From contig NZ_CP106881.1 of assembly GCF_023634805.2 (NCBI RefSeq), positions 2,772,001 through 2,836,000 on the forward strand: a DNA stretch of 64,000 nucleotides. Direction: 5' to 3'. Below, piece by piece: positions 16,812 to 26,309 of this stretch. The DNA comes from Comamonas endophytica (lineage in GTDB: Bacteria; Pseudomonadota; Gammaproteobacteria; Burkholderiales; Burkholderiaceae_C). The position numbers and the translations under genes were made by a program. The notes beneath the pieces are model-generated. The model searched no databases and was not told where the DNA came from. It saw only the letters and a program-made list of their open reading frames with translations. The stretch's first letter is position 1, and each line of letters opens with the position of its first letter.

Positions 16812-17327
16812 ATGCCACCGCCGTTACTCAAGGTGTGCCCTGACCTTTGTCGCTCCTGCCACTGGCGCTCCATGACCCATCCCTACCAAAATCTTTTGAC
16901 GGATCTGGCCCAGCACATCGGTGTGGATCCGCCAAGCCTGCTGGCCGAGCAGGAACTGCGCATCGATGCGCTGAGCATCTTTGTGCAGCAAAGCGGTGAG
17001 GAAGAGGCGCCCGATGTGTTGCTGTGCACGGTGCTGGGCGAACTGCCGCAGCCACGGTTCGCGCAGGTGGCGCGCACGCTGCTGCAAGCCAACCATCTAT
17101 GGGTGGGCACGGGCGGGGGCACGCTGGGTCTTTCGCCCGAGGGGGATACGGTGACCTGGTGCCTGCGTCTGCCCTTGCAGAAGCTGGATGCGCAAATGCT
17201 GGCGGTCTTGCTGGCGGATTTCGCCAAGCTGGGCCTGGCGTGGAGGGAGTATCTCGAGGCGGACGAGGGTGCGGCACCGGAGGCGCCGATGCAAATGCCC
17301 TCGATGATGTTCGCCATGCGGGTGTGA
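16812..17327 (+). CDS. CesT-like type III secretion chaperone
   Basis: A small acidic protein (171 residues from ATG 16812, or 151 from ATG 16872) with the length and fold pattern of Tir/CesT-family secretion chaperones. It has an N-terminal helix (YQNLLTDLAQHIGVDPPSLL), alternating hydrophobic strands (LLCTVLGELP, NHLWVGTGGGTLGLSPEGDTVTWCLRLPL) and a final amphipathic helix (MLAVLLADFAKLGLAWREYLEA). AGGGA six bases before 16812 favours that start, while domain comparison favours 16872. Its position immediately upstream of a large unknown protein is the standard chaperone-effector arrangement. The call rests on pattern rather than a firm motif. Confidence 0.6.
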   Translation: MPPPLLKVCPDLCRSCHWRSMTHPYQNLLTDLAQHIGVDPPSLLAEQELRIDALSIFVQQSGEEEAPDVLLCTVLGELPQPRFAQVARTLLQANHLWVGTGGGTLGLSPEGDTVTWCLRLPLQKLDAQMLAVLLADFAKLGLAWREYLEADEGAAPEAPMQMPSMMFAMRV

Positions 17328-17348
17328 GCAGCGTCAGGAACGACGACC

Positions 17349-19442
17349 ATGAATGCCATTACCCGCGCGCCCAGCGGCAGTCCTCTCGCAGCGAACCTGC
17401 GCCAGACGCCCACCGGGGCTGACAAGGCATCCGTTGCCGAACGCGGCAATGTGCATGAGACGAAGGTCGGCACGGGCGCATTGCAAGGGCACCAGATCGG
17501 TGTGGGCGATTCCGGTTCGCCACCCCAGCCCGCAGCCTCTCAACAGTTGCCGCGCGCAGTGCAGGCGGCAGTCGTGGGCGTGCAGTTGCAGGTACCGCAG
17601 ACGCCGCAGGCCAGGCAGGCAATCCTCACGCGGGCCGCAGCGCAGCCGCAGCCTTTGCCCTCCAAGTCATCGCTGTATGCGCCCCAGCCTGGCGGCCTGG
17701 CGACGAACGCTGCAGTCCTCGAGAAACTGCAAGCCCATGCAAAAGCGGCTGGAACGGACCTGACTCCCAAGGAGATCGCTGGCTACGTGGCCTTGGGCGA
17801 GCACGCCGCGAATGCCCTCCAGCAGCCCGCTACAGCGCTTGCGCGGCAGCTGGGGGAGGTCGTGGTGAATACGGTGAATCCGCCCGTGGTGCTGACGCCC
17901 AACATGGAGACGGCGCGCGGCATCTCCTGGTATATAGCGGCCTGCGCAGCGCAGCAGGATGTGAACCAGCAGGCCACGGGTTCGGCCGCCATGGTCAATG
18001 GCAAGGAGGTTAGCAACCTGACGGTCAAAGGGGCCTTCGTCTTCAATGACCCCAACAACGCGATCTACAAATTCCTGCAATCCAGCCCGCTTGCCTATTC
18101 GCGCATCTCCAGCCATTTCCATGAGCGCTCGGCAAGTGACGGCATGATCGGTTCGCGGCCGGAGCAGCGCGGCATCGAGGACTATGACCGGCGGCTGCCG
18201 GGTCAGAACGGTGCCATGCTGTTCGACAAGCTGAAGGGCGCGCCCGGCAAGGAGGAAATGTTCCTCAAGTTCGAGCACACGGGATATCCCGAGGTGTCCA
18301 CCAGTGCGCAGCGGGTGGACGACCAGGGCCAGGGCCTTGCCAGCGGATGGCGGGCCCTGGGGCGCAAGATCGCGCATGCGCTGAGCTTCATCCAGACCCG
18401 GTTCGAGGGGGCCATGGGCGTGAACCGCAAGGAGCATGTCCACAAGGGCCTTTTGAAGACGCCAGTGCACGAACCATTCATGCAGGTGATAAAGAGCGCA
18501 GAAAAGCTCGGGTTGTCGACGGGTGCGAGTGCGGACGCCCATAAAGAGCTGTCGAAAGAAAAGGGATTCCCCCATCTGGAGGAGACCCTGGCCCAGCTCA
18601 AGAAAACCATCGGCGCGCTGCCCGAGCTGTCCGATGAGCACCTGAGACTGCTCGACAGCCTTGTCCAGGCGCAGGCAGCCATCATCACCGTCAAGTCGGA
18701 GCTGGGGGCACAGTCGGACCATCTGGGCATCGAGCGCCGGGGCGCAGAAACGCATATCGATCTGAATCCACCGCGGGCCCATCTGGAGGCGGCGCACAAG
18801 GATTTCGTGACGTTGGAGCCCGGCTTGCGCAGTGCGCAGGGCGTGCTCGCGCCCTACGTTCCTCCGGCCGGCGTCCAGGGCAAGCACACGATTCCCGCAG
18901 GTGTGAACATCACTGCCGTGAAGGACTGGAACCGCAATGGTATTGCCATCAATGGCACTGTCTACCCCGCTTACGGCAAGAAGGATAACGTTCCGGTGCA
19001 TCAGGACGGCCAGCAGTCCACTCTGGAGCAGGCGTGCAGCGCTTTCGTGCAAGCCTGCGGCAACAATCCCGTGGCGGCCGAATGGATCAGCCGGTTTGCG
19101 CACCAGGGCATGGCCGTACCCATGCTGCAATACCTCGAGCGCGAGTCGCTGGGGCCGGCAGGAACCGGGGTGATGGTGTCGCAGGGAACGCAGTCCTTCG
19201 ACATCAATACGCTGCCCAATGGGTCTGTAGAAGTAACCATGAATTACCGCTACCAGAACAGTGCAGATTCCGCGCCATTGATCATCAACGGGGACCTCGT
19301 GTACATGAACGAGAAAGCCAGATTGAACGCGACGGTCACGCTGCGGTTCGACAATCCCTCGACGTACACGTCCACTCAGGTGCCGGTACCCGTCATCAGC
19401 GCGCCATTGACTTACAGCACAGCGGATTTTTCCCGGGCGTAG
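17349..19442 (+). CDS. Putative type III secreted effector
   Basis: A 697-residue protein with no recognised catalytic domain. The first ~110 residues are polar, Ala/Gln/Pro-rich and low in complexity, without a Sec signal, as in type III effectors. A middle part (about 180-330) includes GISWYIAACAAQQDV, SSHFHERSASDGMIGSRPEQ and EMFLKFEHTGYP. A repeat-like helical region (about 345-470) is shared with 16282-16707. The C-terminus (about 480-690) includes KDWNRNGIAINGTVYPAYG and beta-rich NGSVEVTMNYRY. AGGA lies about ten bases before the ATG, and the chaperone stop is 21 bases away. No secretion apparatus is in the window, so the call is inferential. Confidence 0.5.
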   Translation: MNAITRAPSGSPLAANLRQTPTGADKASVAERGNVHETKVGTGALQGHQIGVGDSGSPPQPAASQQLPRAVQAAVVGVQLQVPQTPQARQAILTRAAAQPQPLPSKSSLYAPQPGGLATNAAVLEKLQAHAKAAGTDLTPKEIAGYVALGEHAANALQQPATALARQLGEVVVNTVNPPVVLTPNMETARGISWYIAACAAQQDVNQQATGSAAMVNGKEVSNLTVKGAFVFNDPNNAIYKFLQSSPLAYSRISSHFHERSASDGMIGSRPEQRGIEDYDRRLPGQNGAMLFDKLKGAPGKEEMFLKFEHTGYPEVSTSAQRVDDQGQGLASGWRALGRKIAHALSFIQTRFEGAMGVNRKEHVHKGLLKTPVHEPFMQVIKSAEKLGLSTGASADAHKELSKEKGFPHLEETLAQLKKTIGALPELSDEHLRLLDSLVQAQAAIITVKSELGAQSDHLGIERRGAETHIDLNPPRAHLEAAHKDFVTLEPGLRSAQGVLAPYVPPAGVQGKHTIPAGVNITAVKDWNRNGIAINGTVYPAYGKKDNVPVHQDGQQSTLEQACSAFVQACGNNPVAAEWISRFAHQGMAVPMLQYLERESLGPAGTGVMVSQGTQSFDINTLPNGSVEVTMNYRYQNSADSAPLIINGDLVYMNEKARLNATVTLRFDNPSTYTSTQVPVPVISAPLTYSTADFSRA

Positions 19443-19629
19443 CACGCCGTGCCGCGTCAATGTGCTGCCCATTTCTTCGGGGTGGGCGACGCCGGGAATC
19501 CGGCCGCGCCGCAGGCGGTTTGCCCATGCCCCTGCGTGGCTGTGGCCGAGCGCGGTGCGTGCCTGCTGCACAATGGCTCCAAGGACCCACCGGCCTTTGC
19601 GGCCGGCATTGCTTTTCTGGAACCGATCC

Positions 19630-20541
19630 ATGCCGCCTGCCTGCGCCACGCCTACGGGTTGGCATCTGCCTTTGCCGACGGATTTCCGCTCCCAGGACTT
19701 CCTGGCCTTCCATGCACGTGACCGCGAGGCGCTGGCCGAGCGGGTCGGACCGGCGTCGCTGTGCAAGGGCCTGCTCTGGCGCGGGCAGCCGGCCTGCCTG
19801 CAGATGGACTTCACGCCGGGTGCGGCGCAGGTGCAATGGCAGGTGGCGCCAGGGCAACGGACGCCGGCCGCGCAGGAAGTGCTGCCCCTGGTGCAGCGCA
19901 TGCTGGGCCTGGCGCAGGATGTGGCGGCTTTCGAGGCGCGGTGGGCCGCGCATCCACAGCTCGGGCCCTTGATCGCGCGGCAGCCGGGTCTGCGCGTTCC
20001 GGTCACGGCCACGCCCTTCGAGGCGCTGGCCTGGGCCATCATGGGCCAGCAGATCAGCGTGGCGGCAGCGCTTTCGCTGCGCCGGCGGGTGATTCTCGCC
20101 GCCGGCCTGCGCCATGAAAGCGGGCTGTACTGTCATCCGCAAGCCGCGCAGCTGCTGGCGCTGGGCAGCGAGCGGCTGCGCGCGGCGGGGCTGTCGCAAT
20201 CCAAGGCCCAGAGCCTGCTGGCGGTGTCCGAGGCGGTGCAATCCGGCGCCTTGCCGCTGGACGCCTGGGCGCTTTTGCCGCAACCGCCCGCGGCCGAGAT
20301 CCACGCCGCGCTGCTGGCCATCAAGGGCATCGGCCCGTGGACCGTGAGCTATGCGCTGCTGCGCGGCTTCGGCTGGCTCGATGGCTCGCTGCATGGCGAC
20401 GTGGCGGTGCGCCGCGGCATTGCGCAGTTGCTGCAGGCCGATGTGGACCAGCGGCGTGCGCAAGCCTGGCTGGCGCCGTTTGCGCCCTGGCGCGCGCTGG
20501 TGGCGGCGCATCTGTGGGCGATGCTGGCGATGAACGCCTGA
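19630..20541 (+). CDS. alkA: DNA-3-methyladenine glycosylase II (AlkA-like)
   Basis: A 303-residue base-excision repair glycosylase. An AlkA N-terminal-like region precedes the HhH-GPD core with FEALAWAIMGQQISVAAALSLRRR, the helix-hairpin-helix LLAIKGIGPWTVSYALLRGFG, and the catalytic aspartate in GSLHGDVAVRRGI. The frame is open upstream to 19462, but the ATG at 19630 gives the usual domain start. The gene ends one base before the kynU stop and is convergent with it. Confidence 0.85.
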   Translation: MPPACATPTGWHLPLPTDFRSQDFLAFHARDREALAERVGPASLCKGLLWRGQPACLQMDFTPGAAQVQWQVAPGQRTPAAQEVLPLVQRMLGLAQDVAAFEARWAAHPQLGPLIARQPGLRVPVTATPFEALAWAIMGQQISVAAALSLRRRVILAAGLRHESGLYCHPQAAQLLALGSERLRAAGLSQSKAQSLLAVSEAVQSGALPLDAWALLPQPPAAEIHAALLAIKGIGPWTVSYALLRGFGWLDGSLHGDVAVRRGIAQLLQADVDQRRAQAWLAPFAPWRALVAAHLWAMLAMNA

Positions 20542-20542
20542 A

Positions 20543-21823
20543 TCAGGTGACTTTCGGGCGCTGATGGAAACGGGCTTCGCGCCATTCGCCGCTTTCCAGC
20601 ACCTGGCGCAGCTGCTCCACCGCGTGCCAGACCTCCTCGAAACCCACATACAGCGGCGTGAAGCCAAAGCGCAGGATGTCCTGGTGCAGGCCGCCGTCGC
20701 CCTCGCGGAAGTCGCCGATCACGCCGCGTGCGATCAGCGCCTGGACCACGGCGCAGGCGCCGCCGCCATCGCGCGCGAAGCAGACCTGCGAGCCGCGCCT
20801 GTCATGCGCGCGTGGCGTCACCAGCGTCAAGCCATGGCCCGCGCAGCGCTGCTCGACCAGCGCGATGAACAGATCGGTCAGCGCCAGCGACTTGGCGCGC
20901 AGCGCCGCCATGCCGCCAAGCAGCTCGGCCGCGCTGAACACATCGAGCCCGCATTGCAGCGCCGACAAGCCGAGGATAGGCGGAGTGCCACACAGATAGC
21001 GGTCAATGCCCTCGGCCGGGGCGTAGCCGGGCGTAAACCGGAAGGGCGCCGCATGCCCGAACCAGCCCGCCAGCGGCTGCGCGCAGCGGTTCACGACGCG
21101 CGGATGGGCCCAGACAAAGGCCGGCGCGCCCGGGCCGCCGTTGAGGTATTTGTAGCCGCAGCCGACGGCGAAATCGGCGTCGGCCCCATGCAGGTCGATG
21201 GGCACCGCGCCCGCGCTGTGGCACAGGTCCCAGACGCAGACAATGCCGCGCGCATGGGCAGCGGCCGTGAGCCCTTCCATGTCGTGCATGGCGCCGGTGC
21301 GGTAGTTCACATGGGTCAGCAGCACGATGGCGGTTTCGTCATCGAGCGCGCCAAGGATTTGCTCCGGCTCGAGCAGCACCAGCTCCAGCCCATGCTGCGC
21401 GCAGACCGACTCGGCGATATACAGGTCGGTCGGAAAGTTGCTGCGCTCGGTCAGCAGTTTCCTGCGCGCCGGGCCGTCCTCGGCCGCAATGCGCGCCGCG
21501 GCGCTGAGCACCTTGAACAGGTTGATCGAGGTGGTGTCGGTGAACACCAGCTCGCCCTGGCGCGCGCCCAGCCAGGGCGCGAACTGGTTGCCCAGGCGCT
21601 GCGGCAGATCGACCCAACCAGCCTGGTTCCACGAGGCGATCAGCTCCTGCGACCATTCGCGCTGCACCACGTCGGCCATGCGCGCGGCCGTGGCCTTGGG
21701 CGTCGCGCCCAGAGAATTGCCATCGAGGTAGATGCGGCCTTCGGGCAGCGCGAACAGGTCGCGCAGCGGGCGCAGCGGCTCCAGGGCATCGCGCTCGCGG
21801 CAGTCTTGCAGGGTCGGTGTCAT
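20543..21823 (-). CDS. kynU: Kynureninase
   Basis: A 426-residue PLP enzyme that cleaves L-kynurenine to anthranilate and alanine. It shows YLDGNSLGATPK, the aromatic/PLP contacts SNFPTDLYIAES and WDLCHSAGAVPIDLH, and the Schiff-base lysine in GCGYKYLNGGPGAPAF (about residue 225). GTPPILGLSALQCGLDVF follows. Its ATG overlaps the kynB stop by four bases (ATGA), showing translational coupling. Confidence 0.96.
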   Translation of the reverse strand: MTPTLQDCRERDALEPLRPLRDLFALPEGRIYLDGNSLGATPKATAARMADVVQREWSQELIASWNQAGWVDLPQRLGNQFAPWLGARQGELVFTDTTSINLFKVLSAAARIAAEDGPARRKLLTERSNFPTDLYIAESVCAQHGLELVLLEPEQILGALDDETAIVLLTHVNYRTGAMHDMEGLTAAAHARGIVCVWDLCHSAGAVPIDLHGADADFAVGCGYKYLNGGPGAPAFVWAHPRVVNRCAQPLAGWFGHAAPFRFTPGYAPAEGIDRYLCGTPPILGLSALQCGLDVFSAAELLGGMAALRAKSLALTDLFIALVEQRCAGHGLTLVTPRAHDRRGSQVCFARDGGGACAVVQALIARGVIGDFREGDGGLHQDILRFGFTPLYVGFEEVWHAVEQLRQVLESGEWREARFHQRPKVT

Positions 21824-22452
21824 GGGAGGGCTCTCAGGACTGCGCGTACGGGGGAAGCATCGGCCTGGGTCAGCTTGAGCGGCAGCGCAATCAGCTCGTA
21901 GTCGCCCTCGGGCACGGTATCGAGCACCAGGTTCTCCAGCACGCGCAGGCCGCGCCGGCGGATCGCCTGGTGGCTCTCCAGCGCCTTGCTGCTGGCCGGA
22001 TCGATGCTGGCGGTGTCGATGCCTATCAGCTGCACGCCCAGATCGGCCAGGCGCTCGATGGTTTCGGGCGCGTAGGCGGCGAGATCCTCGTCCCAGCCCG
22101 CGGGTGCGCGTTCATAGGTGCGCACCAGCACCCGCGGCGGCAGATCGGGCGTGATCGCATGCGCGAGGTCCTGCCAGCGCAGCAGCGGCCCGCGCGCAAT
22201 GGCGTGGATCACGCGGCATGGGCCGAGAAAGGGTTCGAGATCGACCGCGCCGATCGCCGCGCCCTCGGGGTCGTAGTGCAGCGGCGCATCGGCATGCGCA
22301 CCGATATGCGGCGACATGGTGATGGCGCTGACATTGACCGGGCAATCCGGCGTGATGGTCGCGCACCATTGCTGGCTGTAGCGCGTGTCGCCGGGGAACA
22401 CCGGGCTGGCGCCGTGGATTGGCGGGGAGATGTCCCAGAGAAGCTGTGTCAT
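21820..22452 (-). CDS. kynB: Kynurenine formamidase
   Basis: A 210-residue metal-dependent cyclase-family hydrolase that converts N-formyl-L-kynurenine to kynurenine. The zinc motif HIGAHADAPLHYD is intact, with LWDISPPIHGASPVFPGD at the N-terminus and LIGIDTASIDPASS and ENLVLDTVPEGDYELIALPLKL near the end. It lies between the permease (36 bases upstream) and kynU (overlapping), forming a permease-kynB-kynU operon. Confidence 0.96.
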   Translation of the reverse strand: MTQLLWDISPPIHGASPVFPGDTRYSQQWCATITPDCPVNVSAITMSPHIGAHADAPLHYDPEGAAIGAVDLEPFLGPCRVIHAIARGPLLRWQDLAHAITPDLPPRVLVRTYERAPAGWDEDLAAYAPETIERLADLGVQLIGIDTASIDPASSKALESHQAIRRRGLRVLENLVLDTVPEGDYELIALPLKLTQADASPVRAVLRALP

Positions 22453-22488
22453 GGCTGACGACTCTAACCCCCTGGCCCGCGCCGTCTG

Positions 22489-23868
22489 TCAGCGGCCAGG
22501 CCTTGCGCGGCGCCGAAACCAGAAAGCGTAGATCAGCAGCAGCAAGCCCAGGAAGGGCACCCCGGTCAGCAGCGTGAGATGGAATTCCTCGGTGAAATAG
22601 GTCGTGACCAGCACGCCCAGCATCAACGCCGCGCCCAGCAGCGTCAGCGCCGGGAAACCCCACATGCGAAAGGCCAGCGGGCGGCTGCCCTCGGCCTTCC
22701 AGCGCGCGCGGAAGAACAGGTGCGTGACGAACACCATGAACCAGGTGAACATCGCGCCGAACATCGCGATGCTCATCATCCAGACCAGCGACTTCTGGGG
22801 CTGCCAGACATTGAGCACCATGGCCACGGCTATGCCCATGCACGACACGGCAATGGCGCGCGTGGGCACGCCGCGCGCGTTGAGGCGGCCCAGCGCCTTG
22901 GGCGCATAGCCGCCGCGCGAGAGGCTGAACATCATGCGAGAGGTCACATACAGCTGGCTGTTCATCGCCGACAGCGCCGCCACCAGCACCACGAAATTGA
23001 GCACATGCGCGGCGCCGGGTATGCCGATGATCTCCATCACCTGCACGAAGGGGCTGCGGTCGGTGCCGGCCTGGTGCCAGGGCACGATGGCCAGCATCAG
23101 CGCCAGCGTCAGCAGATAGAACAGCACCAGCCGCAGCACCGTCGTGCGGAAGGCGCTGGTGATCGCCTGCTGCGGATCGCGCGCCTCGCCCGCGGCCACG
23201 GCAATCGCCTCCAGGCTCAGGTAGCTGAAGATCGCGACGATCACGCCGACCCAGCAGCCCCACAGGCCGTTGGGAAAGAAGCCGCCCTGCGCGGTGTAGT
23301 GGTGAAAGCCGATGTCCGGGCGCTGCGCGCCGAACACCACATAGGCGCCGATCAGGATGAAGGCGACGATGGCCACGATCTTGACCATCGAGAAGACGTA
23401 CTCGACCTGGCCGAAGGCCTTGACGCTCGAGGCGTTCACCGCGATCAGCGCCGCCGAGAAGACCGCCACCCAGAGCCAGCGCGGCGATTCGGGAAACCAG
23501 TAGCCCATGTAGAGCCCGACGGCCGTGACCTCCATGCCCACGGCCAGCACCACCGCGGCCCAGTAGGCATAGCGCACGAGAAAGCCGGCCCAGGGCGCGA
23601 TGTAGTGCTCGGCATAGGCACCGAACGAGCCCGAGATGGGGTGGGCCACGGTCATCTCGGCCAGGCAGCCCATCAGCAGCAGCGCGATCAGCGCGCCGAT
23701 CGCATAGCTCAGCAGCACGCTCGGGCCGGCGAAGCCGATGGCAAACGCGCTGCCCATGAACAGCCCCGTGCCGATGGCGCCGCCAATCGCGATCATCACG
23801 ATCTGCGCGCCGCTCAGGTGCTGCTGCAGCCCGGTCTCGCGTTGCTGTATCTCTTCAAAGGAGGGCAT
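22489..23868 (-). CDS. APC-family amino acid permease (AroP/AnsP-like)
   Basis: A 459-residue inner-membrane carrier of the amino acid-polyamine-organocation superfamily. The signature is in TM1: SGAQIVMIAIGGAIGTGLFMG. About 12 hydrophobic segments follow, including FGAYAEHYIAPWAGFLVRYAYW and SYLSLEAIAVAAGEARDPQQAI. It heads the operon with kynB and kynU, so tryptophan or kynurenine is the likely substrate, by context. The ATG at 23868 (MPSFEEIQQRETGLQQHLS) is preferred to a longer frame with no family similarity. Confidence 0.88.
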   Translation of the reverse strand: MPSFEEIQQRETGLQQHLSGAQIVMIAIGGAIGTGLFMGSAFAIGFAGPSVLLSYAIGALIALLLMGCLAEMTVAHPISGSFGAYAEHYIAPWAGFLVRYAYWAAVVLAVGMEVTAVGLYMGYWFPESPRWLWVAVFSAALIAVNASSVKAFGQVEYVFSMVKIVAIVAFILIGAYVVFGAQRPDIGFHHYTAQGGFFPNGLWGCWVGVIVAIFSYLSLEAIAVAAGEARDPQQAITSAFRTTVLRLVLFYLLTLALMLAIVPWHQAGTDRSPFVQVMEIIGIPGAAHVLNFVVLVAALSAMNSQLYVTSRMMFSLSRGGYAPKALGRLNARGVPTRAIAVSCMGIAVAMVLNVWQPQKSLVWMMSIAMFGAMFTWFMVFVTHLFFRARWKAEGSRPLAFRMWGFPALTLLGAALMLGVLVTTYFTEEFHLTLLTGVPFLGLLLLIYAFWFRRRARPGR

Positions 23869-23951
23869 GGCGGAATCTTTCTGCACGCGTTGGCGGCAGG
23901 GGAAAAAGGATGCCTGCGGCAAGGCGCAAATACGCATCGCCAAATGCAGTG

Positions 23952-23998
23952 CGACGGGCCCGGTGCGAACGTTGGAACCGTTCGCACCGGGCCCGTCG
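23952..23998. repeat. Perfect 20-bp inverted repeat, variant of the dispersed element
   Basis: CGACGGGCCCGGTGCGAACG at 23952-23971 is repeated in exact reverse complement at 23979-23998 around a 7-base loop. The right half continues into GTCGAAGGATGA as in the other dispersed copies. It lies downstream of argF (ending at 24021) and upstream of the permease, and could act as a terminator or mRNA 3' stabiliser. Confidence 0.8.
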
Positions 23999-24020
23999 AA
24001 GGATGACGGCCTACGCCGCT

Positions 24021-24944
24021 CTAGTCCACCTGCTTGCCGAGTAGCAGATACTCCATCAAGGCTTTTTGCACATGCATCCGATTCTCCGCTTCTTCCCAGA
24101 CCACGGATTGCGGACCGTCGATGACCTCGGCCTCGACCTCCTCGCCGCGGTGCGCCGGCAGGCAGTGCATGAACAGCGCGTCGGGGCGCGCCGCGGCCAT
24201 CATCTCGGCGTCCACGCACCAGTCGGCAAAGGCCTTCTTGCGCGCTTCGTTCTCGGCCTCGAAGCCCATGCTGGTCCAGACATCGGTCGTGACCAGGTCG
24301 GCGCCGGCGCAGGCCTCGAGCGGGTCCTTGAAGACCGCATAGCTGCCGGGATTCGCGGCCTTGCCGTTGAAGGCCAGGCGCTCGTCCACTTCATAGCCGC
24401 CGGGCGTGCTCAGATGGACCTTGAAGCCCAGCAGGTCGGCGGCCTGCAGCCAGGTGTTGGCCATGTTGTTGCCGTCGCCGACCCAGGCCACGACCCTGCC
24501 CTGGATCGAGCCGCGGTGCTCGATGAAGGTGAAGATGTCGGCCAGGATCTGGCAGGGGTGGAATTCGTTGGTCAGCCCGTTGATGACCGGCACGCGCGAG
24601 TATTCGGCAAAGCGCTCGATGCGCTCCTGGCCGAAGGTGCGGATCATCACCAGGTCGGTCATGCGGCTGATGACGCGCGCGCTGTCCTCGATGGGCTCGG
24701 AGCGGCCCAGCTGGCTGTCCGTCGAGGTCAGGTGGACCACCGAGCCGCCGAGCTGGTACATGCCGGCCTCGAAGCTCACGCGGGTGCGCGTGCTGGCCTT
24801 CTCGAAGATCATCGCCAGCGTGCGGTCGCCCAGCGTGTGGTGCTTCTCGTAAGCCTTGAATTTCTTCTTGATCAGCGCCGCGCGCTCGAACAGGTAGGCG
24901 TATTCCTCGGCGGTGAAATCGCTGAATTGCAGGTAATGCTTCAT
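24021..24944 (-). CDS. argF: Ornithine carbamoyltransferase
   Basis: A 307-residue enzyme that makes citrulline from ornithine and carbamoyl phosphate in arginine synthesis. It has the carbamoyl-phosphate motif EKASTRTRVSFE, the HPCQILAD motif and the ornithine-binding MHCLPAHRGEEV. Length is typical for the family. It begins 13 bases after argD on the same strand, so the two are co-transcribed. Confidence 0.97.
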   Translation of the reverse strand: MKHYLQFSDFTAEEYAYLFERAALIKKKFKAYEKHHTLGDRTLAMIFEKASTRTRVSFEAGMYQLGGSVVHLTSTDSQLGRSEPIEDSARVISRMTDLVMIRTFGQERIERFAEYSRVPVINGLTNEFHPCQILADIFTFIEHRGSIQGRVVAWVGDGNNMANTWLQAADLLGFKVHLSTPGGYEVDERLAFNGKAANPGSYAVFKDPLEACAGADLVTTDVWTSMGFEAENEARKKAFADWCVDAEMMAAARPDALFMHCLPAHRGEEVEAEVIDGPQSVVWEEAENRMHVQKALMEYLLLGKQVD

Positions 24945-24957
24945 AAAGTCCTTCCGT

Positions 24958-26154
24958 TCAGGCCGCGAGCACGGCCTGCACCAGCGGCAGCAACCGGTCC
25001 ACGATCTCGTCCGCTTCCTGCGTCGTCAGGATCAGCGGCGGCACCAGGCGGATCACGGTGTCGGCGGTCACGCTCAGCAGCAGGCCGGCTTCTGCCGCCT
25101 GGCCGATCAGCTGGCCGCAGGGCTTGGACAGCTCGATGCCGATCATCAGACCCTGGCCGCGGATGTCGACCACGCCCTCGAGGCGGCCGAGCTTCTCGCG
25201 CAGCGCGGCCTTGAGATGCTCGCCGACGCGGCTCGCCTGCTCGAGCAGGCCGTCTTCCTCCATGATGCGGATGGTCTCGATGCCCGCGCGCATGGCCAAC
25301 GGGTTGCCGCCAAAGGTGGAGCCATGGTTGCCGGGCTTGAGCACCTCGGCGGCCTTGCCGTGCGCCACGACGGCGCCGACCGGCACGCCCGAGCCCAGGC
25401 CCTTGGCCAGCGTCATGACGTCGGGCACGATGCCGGCCCACTGGTGGGCGAACCACTTGCCCGTGCGGCCCATGCCGGCCTGCACTTCGTCGAGCATCAG
25501 CAGCCAGCCGCGCGCGTCGCACAGCGCGCGCACCTGCTGCAGGTATTCGGCGCGCATCGGGTGCAGGCCGCCTTCACCCTGGATCGGCTCCATCATCACG
25601 GCCGTGATGTTGTCATTGCCTTCGGTGGCCGCCAGCAGCGCCTCATAGTCGTTGGGCGCCACGCGGATGAAGCCGTCGAGCAGCGGGCCGAAGCCGTCGC
25701 GCACCTTGGCGTTGCCGGTGGCGGTCATGGTGGCGATCGAGCGGCCGTGGAAGGCATGGTCATAGACCACGATCTCGGGGCGGGCAATGCCCTTGTCGAC
25801 ACCGTACTTGCGCGCGATCTTGATCGCGGCTTCGTTGGCTTCGAGGCCGGTGCTGCAGAAGAACACGTTGGTCATCGACGAGCGTTCGACCAGCAGCCTG
25901 GCGAGGGTTTCCTGGCCGGGCACATGGTAGTAGTTCGAGGTGTGGATCAGCCGCGTGAGCTGCTCCTGCAGCGCCGGCACCAGCCGCGGGTGGTTGTGGC
26001 CCAGCGTGTTCACGGCAATGCCGCCGAGCGCATCGAGGTACTCCTTGCCATTCACGTCCCAGACGCGGCAGCCCTGGCCTCGCTCCAGAGCGATCGGGAC
26101 GCGGCCATAGGTGTTCATCACGTGGGGCGAGGCAGCCTCAATGAAATCGGTCAT
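24958..26154 (-). CDS. argD: Acetylornithine aminotransferase
   Basis: A 398-residue class III PLP aminotransferase. It shows FFCSTGLEANEAAIKIARKYG, HAFHGRSIATMTATGN, LDEVQAGMGRTGKWFAHQ and the PLP lysine in MTLAKGLGSGVPVGAVV. It acts on N-acetylornithine and possibly succinyldiaminopimelate. The true ATG is at 26154 (MTDFIEAASPHVMNTYGR) with GGGAG upstream. A longer open frame to 26496 has no family match. It is followed by argF. Confidence 0.95.
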   Translation of the reverse strand: MTDFIEAASPHVMNTYGRVPIALERGQGCRVWDVNGKEYLDALGGIAVNTLGHNHPRLVPALQEQLTRLIHTSNYYHVPGQETLARLLVERSSMTNVFFCSTGLEANEAAIKIARKYGVDKGIARPEIVVYDHAFHGRSIATMTATGNAKVRDGFGPLLDGFIRVAPNDYEALLAATEGNDNITAVMMEPIQGEGGLHPMRAEYLQQVRALCDARGWLLMLDEVQAGMGRTGKWFAHQWAGIVPDVMTLAKGLGSGVPVGAVVAHGKAAEVLKPGNHGSTFGGNPLAMRAGIETIRIMEEDGLLEQASRVGEHLKAALREKLGRLEGVVDIRGQGLMIGIELSKPCGQLIGQAAEAGLLLSVTADTVIRLVPPLILTTQEADEIVDRLLPLVQAVLAA

Positions 26155-26309
26155 TGCAAAAATCTCCCAAGAAAGCGGGGGCGGCATGGACATTGCATCC
26201 ATGGCCCGGGTTGAGCGAACTACAATTTTAGTTGGACGCGGCAGGATGAAAATTGAGGAATATGCACTACAGCCGTGCGATGGGCCCATGGAGTGTCCGG
26301 TAGCCTGGG

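Noticed and set aside
17667..20042. A 791-codon minus-strand frame opposite the effector and alkA genes
   Set aside because: It spans two unrelated plus-strand genes with better starts and motifs. No domain is visible in its translation.
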